Shown here piece by piece: positions 39,501 to 50,842 of a stretch of 64,000 nt of DNA. A program made the translations under genes and the position numbers. Position 1 is the first letter of the stretch; every line of letters begins with the position of its first letter. The notes beneath the pieces are model-generated. The model had not been told where the DNA came from and ran no database searches. It was given only the letters and a program-made list of their open reading frames with translations. The DNA is from Neodontobutis hainanensis (Eukaryota > Chordata > Actinopteri > Gobiiformes > Odontobutidae). The stretch spans positions 20,593-84,592 of the forward strand of contig JALDNG010000814.1 in assembly GCA_024349245.1 (NCBI GenBank). The letters run 5' to 3'.

Positions 39501-42500
39501 ATATAATTTATAAAAATATGAAATTGTAATGATTTTTTAGGCCAAATCTATCATCGACATTTTACAGCTCAAAACATAGCTATCTGATATTGACGCAGAA
39601 AAACGTTCATCTGATATTTCGTATTAATATCTAAATCTATGAGCCATATTGAGGGATCACTGTTACTTTTTATGGCGAATTCATACATTCGATAAAAAAG
39701 GATCGGCTACTTTTTTGTTCACTTTAAAGGTATATTTATATGGAACACGTTTTATTCATTTTTGCAATTTTATGCAGAATTTATTTATATATTTCAATCA
39801 TTTTTATAGTTATACATTAAATTCCACACGTTTTCTGAATATAATTTTCAATTTAAAATATATCTTGGTATCCTTTATTTAACGTATAAAATTTACACAT
39901 GTACGTTTAGTCATTTACTTCAAAATACTTCATAAATCCTGAGCATGTTTTTAAGTATTTTTAATCTTGACATGCATTTATAATTAAGCTATTTGATTGT
40001 ATGATTTAAATAAATATTATTCTTCTAATTTAGTCGCTGTGAGTAAAATTATATAACAGGAAAATTATTAAAAAGGAATTCAAAAATTTCATTTTAAATG
40101 ATATATTTAGTTGAAGAATATTTGCTGAATGCTCTGAATAAATGGATTTTTAAATAAAAATGGCGTTTGATTTTTTTCTTGATCTTTGTCGTTCAAAATG
40201 AATCGCAAGATTTGTAAAGATTTTTAAATATATATTGATTCTCACTTGTTTGTATACTAATGTACCTGTAAGATTCAAAAAAATGATTATTTCATTTAAT
40301 TTATATTCGTAGATAGCAATCGGATGAGATAAATCATTTTTTATTTTTGTATCAAAGTTTTAAATATCTAAATAACATCGAATAAGATATCCTGATCGGC
40401 CCAAATAGAGATTTTTATTCACTAATTATATCTTTTAATAACTTTGCATTTTTAATATTTCAATATTTTAATAAAAGTTTATGACACCATTTTAGAAAGA
40501 ATTAAGGTGAACTTATATTTCGATGTAAATTGATCATTATTTTTAAAGTATGAAAAGATAATTTTTTTATCTTTTTTAAGTTGGGATACAGGAATTTTTC
40601 ACCACCCTAGCTCTATTTTCTAAAATTTTAGTCGTATCAAACAATTCTTAATCCCTTTTCTCATAATATATTATGAACATATGTATTGATTTTAAACAAT
40701 TAAGTTTAGTAACCATGCCAAAAGGCAGAAATGTTATTTAATTGGTCTATTTATGAAAAATATAGAAACAAATTTCTCAAAGTTAAGATAGACATCTCAA
40801 CCACCTGATAATATGGTGTGACTACTCCACGAAGAAATTTTACAGATTTTTTTCATTTAGATTAAAAGTGAAAAAAGTAGAATTGATATCATAATTAGTT
40901 CAATATAACCTGTTTAAAACAATATTTTATCTTTAATAGTTTAATATTAGAATTTATCGTTAATATAAAACATATTGCTTAATCAATTTAGAAATTTTAT
41001 GATAAAACTTCTAGTGACAGTTTCGAGAGCTATATTATTTGAAACTATGTAAAATAATAAATAGGTTTATTTGACAATGAAAATATCAGACGTTTTTTAA
41101 TCTATCTGTTTTAACGATAGAATATTCCTTTCATTTAAAATAGGCGTTATTTATATGAGATATCTAAGTTTCATATTAATGTAACAGTTGCAAAAATTTA
41201 ATATAGCATGAAGTTAATGAGTATTAACATTATATTGTTACGAATAAATATTTAGTATTTTCATAATTCATTAATTTTTATCGTTCTCAGAAATACGATG
41301 TTAGGATAATTATTTCGAAATTTTATAAAGTTGAATATTTATTATTATAGTAAAATAATACTTCATTACCTAAACTTCTGTCAGTATTTTTCAAAATCAT
41401 CTTATAATTAGAAAAAAATAATGTTTAAATTGAGTAATTTTTCAAAAAACATGGCTTAAGTAACACATCCGAATTTTAAATGTTTTAATACTAAATTCGA
41501 AAGATGTGTAATATACGTGAGCAATCCAGAATATTAAATCTAACATTATAAGTGTACAATAAATGCAATAAATCTTCTGTATAATCTTTGAATCATAAAA
41601 TATCTTTAAATTTTATTCAAAATACATGGAGTAAGGAACTTATCAAAAATTTTCGTCCTTTCAACCAGATTGCTTTATCCAAATATATTTGAGAGAGACA
41701 GTTTTGTGATTTAATTTTGTGGCCTTCTATATTGTTTCTAGGTAACTATACACCGCTAATACAAAATCATTATCTGAAGATTCAAACCTCTCTAATTCGT
41801 TAGACTATTTACATGTATTAATCTCTTAAAAGTCTCTATTCAAACAAAAATGAACTGCATATTATAATAGAACCACACAATTTTAAGATGTTTTATAGAA
41901 TATTTTCCATTGAATCATTTTGCTTAATACTAAAATATAAATAAAAACAATGTTTTATAAATTGATCTAATATGGTACGGTAAAATAAAAATTATAGTTA
42001 TCAATAAATTTTCTTCCATCATTCATATTTGTTGTTTCTAATGCTTTAGCTTATAAATTCATCAAAAAATGTGAAAAATTCTGCTTGAAAATTGATTTTG
42101 AATCATTTATTGTTTATCATTAATTTTCTATATATGACGTTGATTTGTGAAATGACTTGAGCATATACTTTCATAAAAAATCATGGAAAATAGAATATAT
42201 TAGCTTTTATCTTATTATATCGTCCATTCAGATCTAAAAATTCATCAAATCTTCTCCCATAGTCATTTAAATTCTATTATTAGAAAATGAATCAGAATAA
42301 TTTAATTGTATTTTACCTTTTAAACGTATTAATTATTGATTCAATTAATTAGAAATTTGATTAAAATGTGAAATGATTGTGTAATTTCGATAAATCTTAA
42401 TTTGATATGAACGTTATGCTAACTCTCTAATAATCATAACTATTTCCAATTAAACATAATTATACATTCATTTTTATTTTCATTATTTTAATTAACTAGT

Positions 42501-43423
42501 TTTTCTTCAATAAACTGACATATATATTTTTTATATATTATTGTAGATAATCCTAATTAAAATCCGGCCAAACATATTTAATCTGTCTAATAAGTGATGT
42601 GAAAACACATCAATAAAAGAATTAGTTAAAAGTGTTCAGCAAAAAATTTTCTTCTCAATTAAACTTGCCAATTTAAAATATCTAATAATATTGAATTTTT
42701 TAAAATATTTTATTTGATATCACAAAAATCATTTAATAAGATTTCATATAACCTATAATGAATGAAATCTCATTTTAATAAAATAAATTAGGATCCGTCA
42801 ATCGAATAATCTTTTATTACGGAATAATTCAAGTTGATTTAAATAAAATTTCTTTTTTGGCATATATCTTGATGCAAACAGTAACTATGATGAAACGTGT
42901 TAGCACCTCCCTAGTGCAGTCTAAAAAATTTTATAATCAATTTTGTGATGTGTATCATCTGCCCATAGTTTTAGTTGAGAAATACGTTTTAGATTTTTGA
43001 TTTTTCTTTTCATTAATTTAAAACTTTACAAATTATTTAACAATTTTATTCATCATATGTTTTTAACGATGTGTCAAAAAATATATATTTTAACAAATTA
43101 TGTCCAGAATAATCTAAAGTTTATGTGATTTGTAAAAATATCATCTTATAATGTAAAGTATTATTTAATATTTGAAATACATATTTTCATTCCCTATTAA
43201 AAAAATATTTTTATTAATCTCTTTTAGTTGATTTACAATTATGACTTGAATTATTATTTTTCATTTTTATTATATATTTTCAAAATTAATCATTTTATCA
43301 ACAAAAAATATTCACTTTATTTTATAAACAGTCAAAACCACAATCACAGAAAATTAAAAGCTTTAATTTTTTCAATGTACATCTTTTATTTTTAAAAAGT
43401 AACTTTTGTAGTGAATAACTAAT
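33526..43423. other. Ten kb of A+T-rich DNA without recognisable genes
   Basis: No transposon or RNA gene was recognised. Two small spots were considered. A plus frame near 39643-39730 (RDHCYFLWRIHTFDKKGSA) ends at a good donor-like AAAG|GTATAT. A minus frame at 41664-41805, broken by one TAG, reads NELERFESSDNDFVLAVYSY. Either might be an isolated host exon, but nothing supports them beyond composition. Confidence 0.4.
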
Positions 43424-43792
43424 TCATAATGTTATCATGTTCCAAAATTTAATATAAAAATACATTTTGAGACAATGTATGTAAAATCTGTAAATTTCAT
43501 AAAAATTTTTGTCTGATTGTCTTAATATTAAATGATATTCAAGATGTAATTTTTTTGAAAGAAAATATAAATTTATACGATAAAATAAATAATAATTTAA
43601 CTGTAAATTCATGATTATCAAACTAGTTTTATTTATATATAACATACATGGTGAACTCTGAGACGATATTTTTAAATGATAATTTGAAAGAATTCCCTCT
43701 ATAAATATATATAAGAAAAATAAAAATATGCATGATTTTTTATATAAAGTAAAAAGTTTTTTGAAAATTGTGAATAATGGTTTTTTAGGCAC
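43424..43792 (-). CDS. Unassigned 122-codon frame, doubtful
   Basis: The longest intact frame here outside the mobile elements and the 61-kb exon. At about 78% A+T, fewer than one random frame this long would be expected in the window, so it is noted. The product is rich in Phe, Leu, Ile, Tyr and Lys, as any translation of this DNA would be. It has a possible N-terminal hydrophobic stretch (SCIFLFFLYIFIEGIL, residues 20-35) and no recognised domain. More likely chance than gene. Confidence 0.15.
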   Translation of the reverse strand: MPKKPLFTIFKKLFTLYKKSCIFLFFLYIFIEGILSNYHLKISSQSSPCMLYINKTSLIIMNLQLNYYLFYRINLYFLSKKLHLEYHLILRQSDKNFYEIYRFYIHCLKMYFYIKFWNMITL

Positions 43793-45007
43793 TTTTTTAT
43801 CAATTTAAAAACGAATGTGATTTATTTTCATTCACAGCGATACTTTTTTACATGTATACTTATTCATTTGTCATGATGTTTCTGTAGATTTTTCTAATTT
43901 CGAGTTTTAACTCGTATAAAACACTTCATGTCTCATATTTGTTTTATTCTTCCCTTTTTTGTGAAATAGTGAAAATAAAAGTATAATGATGACTAAATGA
44001 TAAGATTTTTAATATTTAAACATATAAAAAACATATGAATTGAAATTTAAGAAAATTATTTTTTGCCTTTATATTTAGTGGAATATATTAATTGTTTTGC
44101 AGTTTATTCAAACGATCATAACATAAAAATGACTTTTAAATACATTAAATAATCTTTATTAAGTTGAAAAATCCATTATAATAAAAATAATGTAATTCCA
44201 TATGAAATGATAAATTATAAAAAACAAAATTTTCATAAAAAAGATAGATATAGAACATTAATGGATTAAATATTGTATAAGGATTGTATTCCTTACATTT
44301 GCAGGTATAACTTAAAATCGACAAATAGTTATACCAGTTATGAAGTTAAATTTTTTTTTTTAATGATAGATATTCTAAATTATTGCGTAGATATTAAACG
44401 CCATTAATATGAAAAATAATTTAAATAATTTAGAATATTAATGCGTGGAAAAATCTCTTACACAGACTTATACACTAATACTTTAAAAATTCTTGAACAA
44501 ATTTTCTAAAAACCAATGGAATGAAGAAAATAATTCTTGTGGATATTTTTTAGTCTTATGATTACGATAAATCTATAAGATTTCCTATTTTTTTATCTCA
44601 TCCAATCTTCTAATTTGAGATTCTTCAAGTGATTTCAAGATTAATGTAATAGATATCGCAGTAAGTGTAAAGATGGAAAAATTTTAAATATTTACTTCAA
44701 CATAGGTTCTTTATCATTCAATTTACGTCACATTTAATAATTTTAGATATCTTATACGAATTCCTATTGGCTAAATAATTTGCAATTAAAAATATAAAAT
44801 ATATCCTCTATTATTTCGATTTAAAATTTAAAAAAATAAATCGCTAACACACTTTTGATTTAATAATTTCTTAGGTTAGACTATAAGACAACATATATTT
44901 TTATTACATATCGTAAAGTACACAACATAAACTGAAAACCCACATCGTATTAATATGATAGATCGCTCATTTTCGATAATTTAAATAAATAAAAATTTCA
45001 AAACTAA
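43793..45007. other. A+T-rich stretch without recognisable genes
   Basis: Nothing recognisable is seen. Confidence 0.45.
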
Positions 45008-45328
45008 TACGTGGAATTTATATCACGAAATTGCCATGCTAAAGGTTACGTAGATCGAACGGCGGGATCTTTACTGTTTCTCATAGCGTATGATCATAAA
45101 GAATTTTTATTCAGAACTTCCAAACATAAACTAAATATATGGCGTGTATAAGAGAGGTATGACATGTTTTTGCTTATAAAAATGCCTAAACTGTTTTCTG
45201 AAGAATATATGGTATATCGTTTTCTACTTTTTGATCAAAGAAGAAGTGCATTAAACCAGCATTTCATTGTCAGGATTATTAAACGAGTTTATAAGAAAAC
45301 ACCCTTTAAATTGCTTTCAAAAATCTAA
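45008..45328 (+). pseudogene. Damaged coding-like island of unknown identity
   Basis: One frame runs 107 codons with a single internal TAA at 45149-45151. Before the stop it reads RNCHAKGYVDRTAGSLLFLI, then AYDHKEFLFRTSKHKLNIW. After it a 54-codon frame from the ATG at 45164 reads MPKLFSEEYMVYRFLLFDQ, then RRSALNQHFIVRIIKRVY, and ends in TAA at 45326-45328. Composition is more balanced than the flanks. No motif of a known transposase, retroelement or host family was recognised. It may be a decayed mobile-element gene or a host exon. Confidence 0.35.
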
Positions 45329-46978
45329 AATAAATTTTCAAGCATAAAACAAAATAAAAGATATGTGATAATGATATGTAAATTCGATCATAAATATGAG
45401 CTCTTCTATTATTAATTATATTTTAATGATTATTAACAGTAGTGGATAGAAAATCAAGATAGAATTTTTATTTTAAAATAATTGACATATCAGGAAAGTA
45501 AAAATTCCAATCTAATGTTTTAAATTGATAGGATGTGTGTGGAACGAAATGTAAACTGATTGATAATAATTGACTTTGAAACTGTATCCCTAATTGTCAA
45601 TAATATTATCAGTCATCTTTACCAAACCATAGCATTTATTCACAAACTTATATACGTTTCTAAAGATTTCAAAATTAATTTAAAACAATCGAGAAATACA
45701 CCACTACTAAAAAATAAATGTACATACTAAAGTGTATTTTATCTGGAAATAAAAACATTCAAAAGGACAACATTATGCGTCGTCTTTTTAGAAGGTCTGC
45801 TTAACTCACATATTCTTGCAAAAATAGTTTTAAATTTCTATTGCATTGAAAAATAATTTCTTCAATGAAACTATACCGATATTCTTATTATTTGCTTTCA
45901 CATAAATATTATAAAATTTATTTTAAAAAATCAATATATCGTGTCAAATTATATTTTCAAACGAATTTGTACCCTTATTCTATGACATACATGACACAAA
46001 TTTTCTCAATGGATAGAGAATGTTTACAATCTACCAGTAAAAACGTTTTAAGTCGTGATGGATAGAAGAAATGTTACCGTTGAGTAAGTTCGAGTTAAAC
46101 TAGATTAAATTCAAGTAGAAAAATATACCAGAGATTTTATGAGAAAATGGTTCATGTATATACTATAAATATTATCACTAAAGATAAAAATTGCCATAAC
46201 TAATAAAAAAGTCACTTTTATTGTAAAAGTAATGATATAATAATTGTATAAAATGCTGTAAATATATTTCAATTACTAAAAAGATTTTATTCTCATATTA
46301 AAAAGTATTACTTTCTTCTAATCTTTTTATGATTGTTAAAAAGAATTAAAATATACATGAGAAACTATGGTTTAGTTAAAAATATGTGGGATACTAAAAA
46401 CATTTTTTGGAATATGAACAGAATATGATATGGAAATTAACTAATTAAAGACGACTTTGTTAATCAATTTCTTATGATGAGAGGGGCATAAGATTACTAT
46501 TCGGTTGATTTTAGTAATGCTTGAAAATTTGAGAAAAATAATTTTTAGAAAAAATGATTTTTTATGGTTCGTAAGTTTAAATAAAATAATGTGCATTATT
46601 TTGAAATAATTCAGAAAATTAAGAAATAATCTTATTAAATTAAGCAATTTATCTAACGCTAACGTATATTAGCACAATTTAGATGTTAATAGAAGAATTA
46701 TACTCTAAACTAAATAAATATGGAATTGAAATTATCTGCATAAATATTCTCGTATGACATCGTATTTTCAAATAAATTAAGAATGTTACAACTGAAATAT
46801 TTTACTATTTGATAACCAATTTAGAATCAAAACCATGAAGGTCAATTATAATATTTATGAAAAGATTCAAACACATAACAACCTTAACAAAGATGAAAAT
46901 TTTAAATTTTGCTTAATTTGAGTTTTGAACAAAAAAATGTTAATTTAAAATCATCTTTCGATAAAATTTTGGTTCAAA
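45329..46978. other. A+T-rich stretch without recognisable genes
   Basis: The frames at 45865-46065 (+) and 46441-46647 (-) are within chance expectation. Nothing else is seen before the target duplication of the retrotransposon. Confidence 0.45.
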
Positions 46979-46983
46979 GTATT
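46979..46983. other. Target-site duplication, left copy
   Basis: GTATT immediately before the 5' LTR, repeated exactly at 50838-50842 after the 3' LTR. Five bases is the usual duplication for Ty3/Gypsy integrases. Confidence 0.9.
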
Positions 46984-47083
46984 TGTAGTGGTACAGGCGC
47001 GCTGTCTAGCGATTAAGTAGATATCGTTATATATCTTAGTTAATCGTTAATTATTTTCTATTCAATTAATATCTATCGCAACA
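46984..47083 (+). repeat. 5' LTR, 100 bp
   Basis: Starts TGTAGTGGTACAGGCGCGCT and ends CAACA. It aligns without gaps to 50738-50837 with 12 differences, the first 23 bases being identical. LTRs this short are unusual for Ty3/Gypsy. No clear TATA box or AATAAA was assigned within it. Confidence 0.93.
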
Positions 47084-47102
47084 AATTGGTTATTCCGGAA
47101 TG
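47084..47102 (+). promoter_or_regulatory. Probable primer-binding site region
   Basis: Directly after the LTR the sequence reads AATTGGTTATTCCGGAATGG. A TGG starting at 47087 is where the complement of a tRNA 3' CCA end is expected, but I cannot match the next bases to a known tRNA. It contains a perfect palindrome ATTCCGGAAT and overlaps the likely gag start ATG (47100). Confidence 0.35.
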
Positions 47103-47741
47103 GAAAAAGAAGCCAAAGCAGTTGCTCTTAAGCATCCCATGTTTTGGACTATCCCAACCATCGGTATGCTTTTACGCAAACTGAGGCACAGTTTAACATC
47201 CACGGAATACCATCAGACAGTAGTAAGTATTTCTATGTTATTCCCTCTCTGAATCAAGAAACTGCCTCAAAACTAATAAAAGTAATTAGCAACCCTACCG
47301 CCGCAGATATGTACCAAAACCTGAAGAAAAAATTTTTAGCCGTATTCTGACAGACCAGACGCGTTAGAGCATCACAGTTCCTCGATATAGGTGACCTCGG
47401 AGACAAAGAGACTTAGGAGCTTCTTGCCGAGATGCGACCGCTAGCTAGGGGGTACACTTTCTGTCTCATGTTTGAGGAACTCTTCCTTCACCAAATGAGG
47501 GAAGATGTTCGAATACAACTAGCGCGGGAAGACTTTTCAGACCTCGACGAGTTTGGCAATATAAATCATCGAATCATGGCATATAACTCTCAAAAAACAT
47601 ACCGAAAAGCCTCCGACACAGAAAGAAAAAGTTTCGCTCGACTACAACCACTCACGGCATGCCACATATATATGCTATTATCACCGCACTTTCGGGTCAA
47701 AGGAAAAAAAATGTACTATCCCATGCAGCTACAACGATTCG
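47100..47741 (+). pseudogene. gag: gag remnant with CHCC zinc knuckle
   Basis: Structural protein that would form the retrotransposon particle. It starts at the ATG at 47100 (MEKEAKAVALKHPMFW), shifts frame near 47143, then continues as FTQTEAQFNIHGI, LNQETASKLIKVISNP and LFLHQMREDVRIQLA, typical of invertebrate Gypsy gags. In-frame stops lie at 47348 (TGA) and about 47414 (TAG). A second shift restores the first frame by 47673, where the knuckle Cys (47673), His (47682), Cys (47712), Cys (47724) reads CYYHRTFG...KKCTIPC. A TAA at 47739-47741 follows. The spacing C-x2-H-x9-C-x3-C is the basis for the CsRn1/Kabuki assignment. Confidence 0.88.
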
Positions 47742-48071
47742 TAAGTGGGTTTACTCACCTTCAATATTTACAATAACCCGCTTCTGTATCCGAGTGATCA
47801 GCGGTCTCACAAACGTTTCCGCGTCGATACAGCAGCCGAAATCAGCCTATTGCCGGTTTCCAAAAGTGATTGGCTTAAACCATTTACTTGTCCTTTACTA
47901 ACGGCAGCAAATCTGTCTAAAATAAGGACTTACGGTTAAAGACACACGAAGGTAATATTCGATAATATACCATACACTTGGTCATTCACAATAGGCAACG
48001 TCTCTCAACCGTTCATATGGGCTGATTTCCTACGCTAGTATGGTCTTACTGTCGACCTTTGAAACAAAAGC
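47742..48071 (+). pseudogene. pol: Gypsy aspartic protease remnant
   Basis: In the same frame as the zinc knuckle. KRFRVDTAAEISLLPVS at 47811-47861 is the active-site loop, normally DTGAE. Here the Gly is Ala (DTAAE, 47826), which would impair the enzyme. QPFIWADFL and YGLTVDL at 48006-48059 match the GADFL-Y-L-VDL end of the protease. In-frame stops at 47937, 48036 and 48060. Confidence 0.88.
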
Positions 48072-48179
48072 ATTGGAAGTTCAGAGACGATCATATATCA
48101 GTGTAACGACAAATCTGTCAATCAATTCAAACTGTCAAGTATTAACAAACATATACAACCACAATGTGCCCTAATTCTA

Positions 48180-48990
48180 GATGACTTCCCTTCTATTAAA
48201 CAACAGAACTTCAACGTCAATGGAACTAAACACAACACGAAACATTTCATTATGACAGAAGGCAGACCAGTCAATTCAAAGCCCATACCTTTAGCTCCAA
48301 ACAAGCTCCACAAGGCCCGCCAAGAGTTTCAAAATACGCATCGACTAGGGATCGTGAGGCATTCAAATAGTTTTTGGGCTTCACCGCTTCATATGGGCTC
48401 TCTAGATTTAGGATATTGGAGACCATATAGTGACTACAGATTAGTCAATAATGCCACCAAACCAGGTAGATATCCTATCCTTCACATGCAAAACTTTGTG
48501 TCTCGCTCTAGTGGATCACAAATAGTCTCTAAAATTTACCTAATTTTTGGATAACATCAGATCCATGTCAACGATGAGGATACAGCAAAAACCGCCGTAA
48601 TTACTCCATTCGGGTAATTTGAGTACCTCGAAATGCCGTTTGTCTTAAAAATGCCGCTCAAACATTTCAAAGACTCAAGGATGAGGTAAGACAAGGTCTC
48701 GATTTCATCTATATTTACCTTGATGATATCCTTATATTCAACAAAAATCTGGTGGAAACTTGTTGACCATATCCGCCAGTTGGCTTAACGTTTACAAGAT
48801 AATTACTTAGTTATTAATCTCGAGAAATGTCTGTTCGGTCAAGAAGTTATTGATTTTCTAGGATATTGCATCCCTAAGTCAGGCGTAACAACATTGCCTG
48901 ATAAGGTTAAATTCATCTAGGAATTTGTAAAGCCAACCACTACAAAGCAACATCAAGAATTCGTCGGTCTAATCAATTTCTACCATCGCT
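48180..48990 (+). pseudogene. pol: Gypsy reverse transcriptase remnant
   Basis: TEGRPVNSKPIPLAPNKL, GIVRHSNSFWASPLHMGS, WRPYSDYRLVN, RYPILHMQNF and IVSKIYLIFG (48252-48551) follow the Gypsy plan. KTAVITPFG and FEYLEMPF come next after a TAA. After a frame change, QTFQRLKDEVRQGLDFI leads into the catalytic motif YLDD at 48716-48727, which is intact. The reader should note ISKIYL replaces the usual SKIDL, losing an active-site Asp. GLINFYHRFIPN of the connection domain appears near 48966-49002. Confidence 0.93.
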
Positions 48991-49587
48991 TCATCCCAAA
49001 TGGGACAAAAACAATGACACCCTTATACTCTGCTCTGAAGGGCAAGGTCCGCGGTGGAAAATTCAACTGGACACCTGCCCTTAAACAATCATTCCTAGAC
49101 TCAAAAGTGGCTTTAGTTAATGCAACTGCTTTGACTTTCATGAAAGCTGGTCCGCCTTTAGGCCTATCCACCGACGCTTCTCTCATACCAATCGGCGCTG
49201 TTCTTGAGCAATTCGTTGACGGAACTTGGCAACCACTGTCCTTTTACAGCCGTCAACTCCGCCCAGAAGAAACAAATACAGTGCATACGATCGCGAATTA
49301 CTCGCCCTTTATTGTCAATTAAACATTTTCGCCATTATCTAGAGGGCCGATATTTTACAGCTTATACGGATCACAAACCACTAAAGTTCGCCTTTTCGAA
49401 AGCATCTGATCCCTATACGGCTCTACAGCAAAGACACCTTTTTTACATATCTGAGTTTACAACGCCTATCGAACATATATTTGGGAAGCATAACATCGTG
49501 GCTGTACGCATGTCGCGTCTAAATATTTGCTCTACAGAGTCAACCTTTAATGATTTGGATGACCTCGCTTTGGCTGAAGATCAGTGA
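48991..49587 (+). pseudogene. pol: Gypsy RNase H remnant
   Basis: TPLYSALKGK and FNWTPALKQSF mark the connection. LSTDAS at 49167-49184 carries the first catalytic Asp (49173), followed by IGAVLEQFVDGTWQPLSFYS. A frame change near 49310 continues in another frame with SIKHFRHYLEGRYF, TAYTDHKPLKF and the linker EHIFGKHNIVAV, where the usual VADALSR has become VAVRMSR. The domain stops at 49585. The protein would degrade RNA in the RNA:DNA hybrid. Confidence 0.92.
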
Positions 49588-50774
49588 ACCGACACCTAGA
49601 TATCTTCTCTCAGTCACTCTAGAGGCCTTAATGTGAAGGAAACCGATTTTGGTAACCCAAACATTAAACTGTTATGCGATATTTCTTCTGGAATAACTGA
49701 ACCACTAGTACCAGCCAATCTTTGCAAACACATTTTCAATATAATGCACAGCTTATCTCATTCTTATGTTCGCTCTACAAGAAAGATGATTACATCGAGA
49801 TTCGTTTGGGAAGGCATGAACAAACAGATTTCTGAATAGTCACGTGTTTGCATTCCTTGCCAAAAATTCAATATCCGCAAAAGCATAAAAGCTCCTCTGC
49901 AGTCTTATGATCCTACAACCAGTTGGTTCACTCATGTACATGTTGATTTGGTTGGACCTTTACCGACATGTTGAGGTTATACTCACCTATTGACATGTAT
50001 TGACTGATTTATAAGGTGGCCAGAGGCCATACCATTATCGGACATATCTGCTGAAAGCTGCGCTAAGACTTTCATATCAACCTGGATTTCGAGATTCGAG
50101 TCCCTTTCCAAATAACTTCTGACTGTGGTCGCCAGTTAAAATTCTAACTTTGGACGGCGATGTCAAAGTTATTTGGTACCAGTTTGACCCATACCAGCTC
50201 ATACCCTAACCAGGCTAATGAACTAGTTGAACGTTTTCATCTCCACCTCAAATCTTCTTTAATGGCTCGACTCTCAAACGACCAATGGCTTAAGGAACTA
50301 CCTTGGGTATTTCTTGGCATCTGAGCCACACCGATAAAAGATACTAAAGCCTCATCCGCAGAGATGGTATACGGTACCCAGCTAATACTCCCAGGAGAAT
50401 TTTACGCTACAAACAATGAGACTCCAAACACAGACCATATTCTATCTGAGTTGCGAGAAAAAACGAGGAGGTTACTCCACGTTTCTACCACTACTCACGG
50501 ACACACACTACAGGTGCCTCACAAACACCTTTTTAAATGCAAGTATGCTTTTATCAGGGTCGACATACTGCGAAAGTCACTCCAGCGCCTATACTAAGAC
50601 CCTTATCAAATTATCGATTACGGCGCCAAGATCTTCAAAATCGATATAAACGGTCGAGTGGACAACGTTTCCATTGATCGTTTAGAACCTGCATTCCTTA
50701 TCGGACTCGAAGATACGGACAGCCATGGCGGGGGTGATGTAGTGGTACAGGCGCGCTGTCAGGAGATTAACTAG
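49588..50774 (+). pseudogene. pol: Gypsy integrase remnant ending inside the 3' LTR
   Basis: The zinc finger HSLSHSYV ... CIPC is at 49750-49862, with a TAG between. The core has its first Asp in HVHVDLVGPL (49945) and RWPEAIPLSD. After a frame change comes the second Asp in ITSDCGRQ (50121), then NQANELVERFH with the catalytic Glu at 50229, so the DDE triad is still spelled. AEMVYGTQLILPGEF and the C-terminal YQIIDYGAKIFKIDINGR and VSIDRLEPAF follow. The frame then runs through the purine tract into the LTR and ends at TAG 50772-50774. It would insert the DNA copy. Confidence 0.92.
50727..50737 (+). promoter_or_regulatory. Polypurine tract
   Basis: GGCGGGGGTGA lies directly before the 3' LTR, the place of the plus-strand primer in LTR elements. 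It also codes for the Gly run near the end of pol. Confidence 0.75.
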
Positions 50775-50837
50775 ATATCGTAATATATCGTAGTTAATCG
50801 TTAATTTTTTTCCATTCAACTAATAGCTATCCCTACA
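50738..50837 (+). repeat. 3' LTR, 100 bp
   Basis: Starts TGTAGTGGTACAGGCGCGCT and ends CCTACA, 88 of 100 bases identical to 46984-47083. The pol frame ends 37 bases into it. Confidence 0.93.
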
Positions 50838-50842
50838 GTATT
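50838..50842. other. Target-site duplication, right copy
   Basis: GTATT, identical to 46979-46983. Confidence 0.9.

Larger units (their letters stand above)
46984..50837 (+). mobile_element. Ty3/Gypsy LTR retrotransposon, CsRn1/Kabuki-like, structurally complete but dead
   Basis: A 3,854-bp element with two 100-bp LTRs, an exact 5-bp target duplication (GTATT), a purine tract before the 3' LTR, and gag, protease, reverse transcriptase, RNase H and integrase in Ty3/Gypsy order. The gag zinc knuckle is of the C-x2-H-x9-C-x3-C type, the CHCC signature described for the CsRn1 clade, instead of the usual CCHC. The LTRs differ at 12 of 100 positions without gaps, so the insertion is old. At least four frame changes and many in-frame stops prevent expression. 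Most domains fall back into one frame, which suggests a single gag-pol reading frame in the ancestor. Confidence 0.95.

Noticed and set aside
48980..49186. 68-codon minus frame MREASVDRPKGG
   Set aside because: Antisense shadow of the RNase H domain.
21139..50774. Non-standard genetic code with reassigned stops
   Set aside because: TAA, TAG and TGA all occur inside damaged frames, alongside frameshifts and lost catalytic residues, which is decay; the intact 61-kb exon and several frames end normally.
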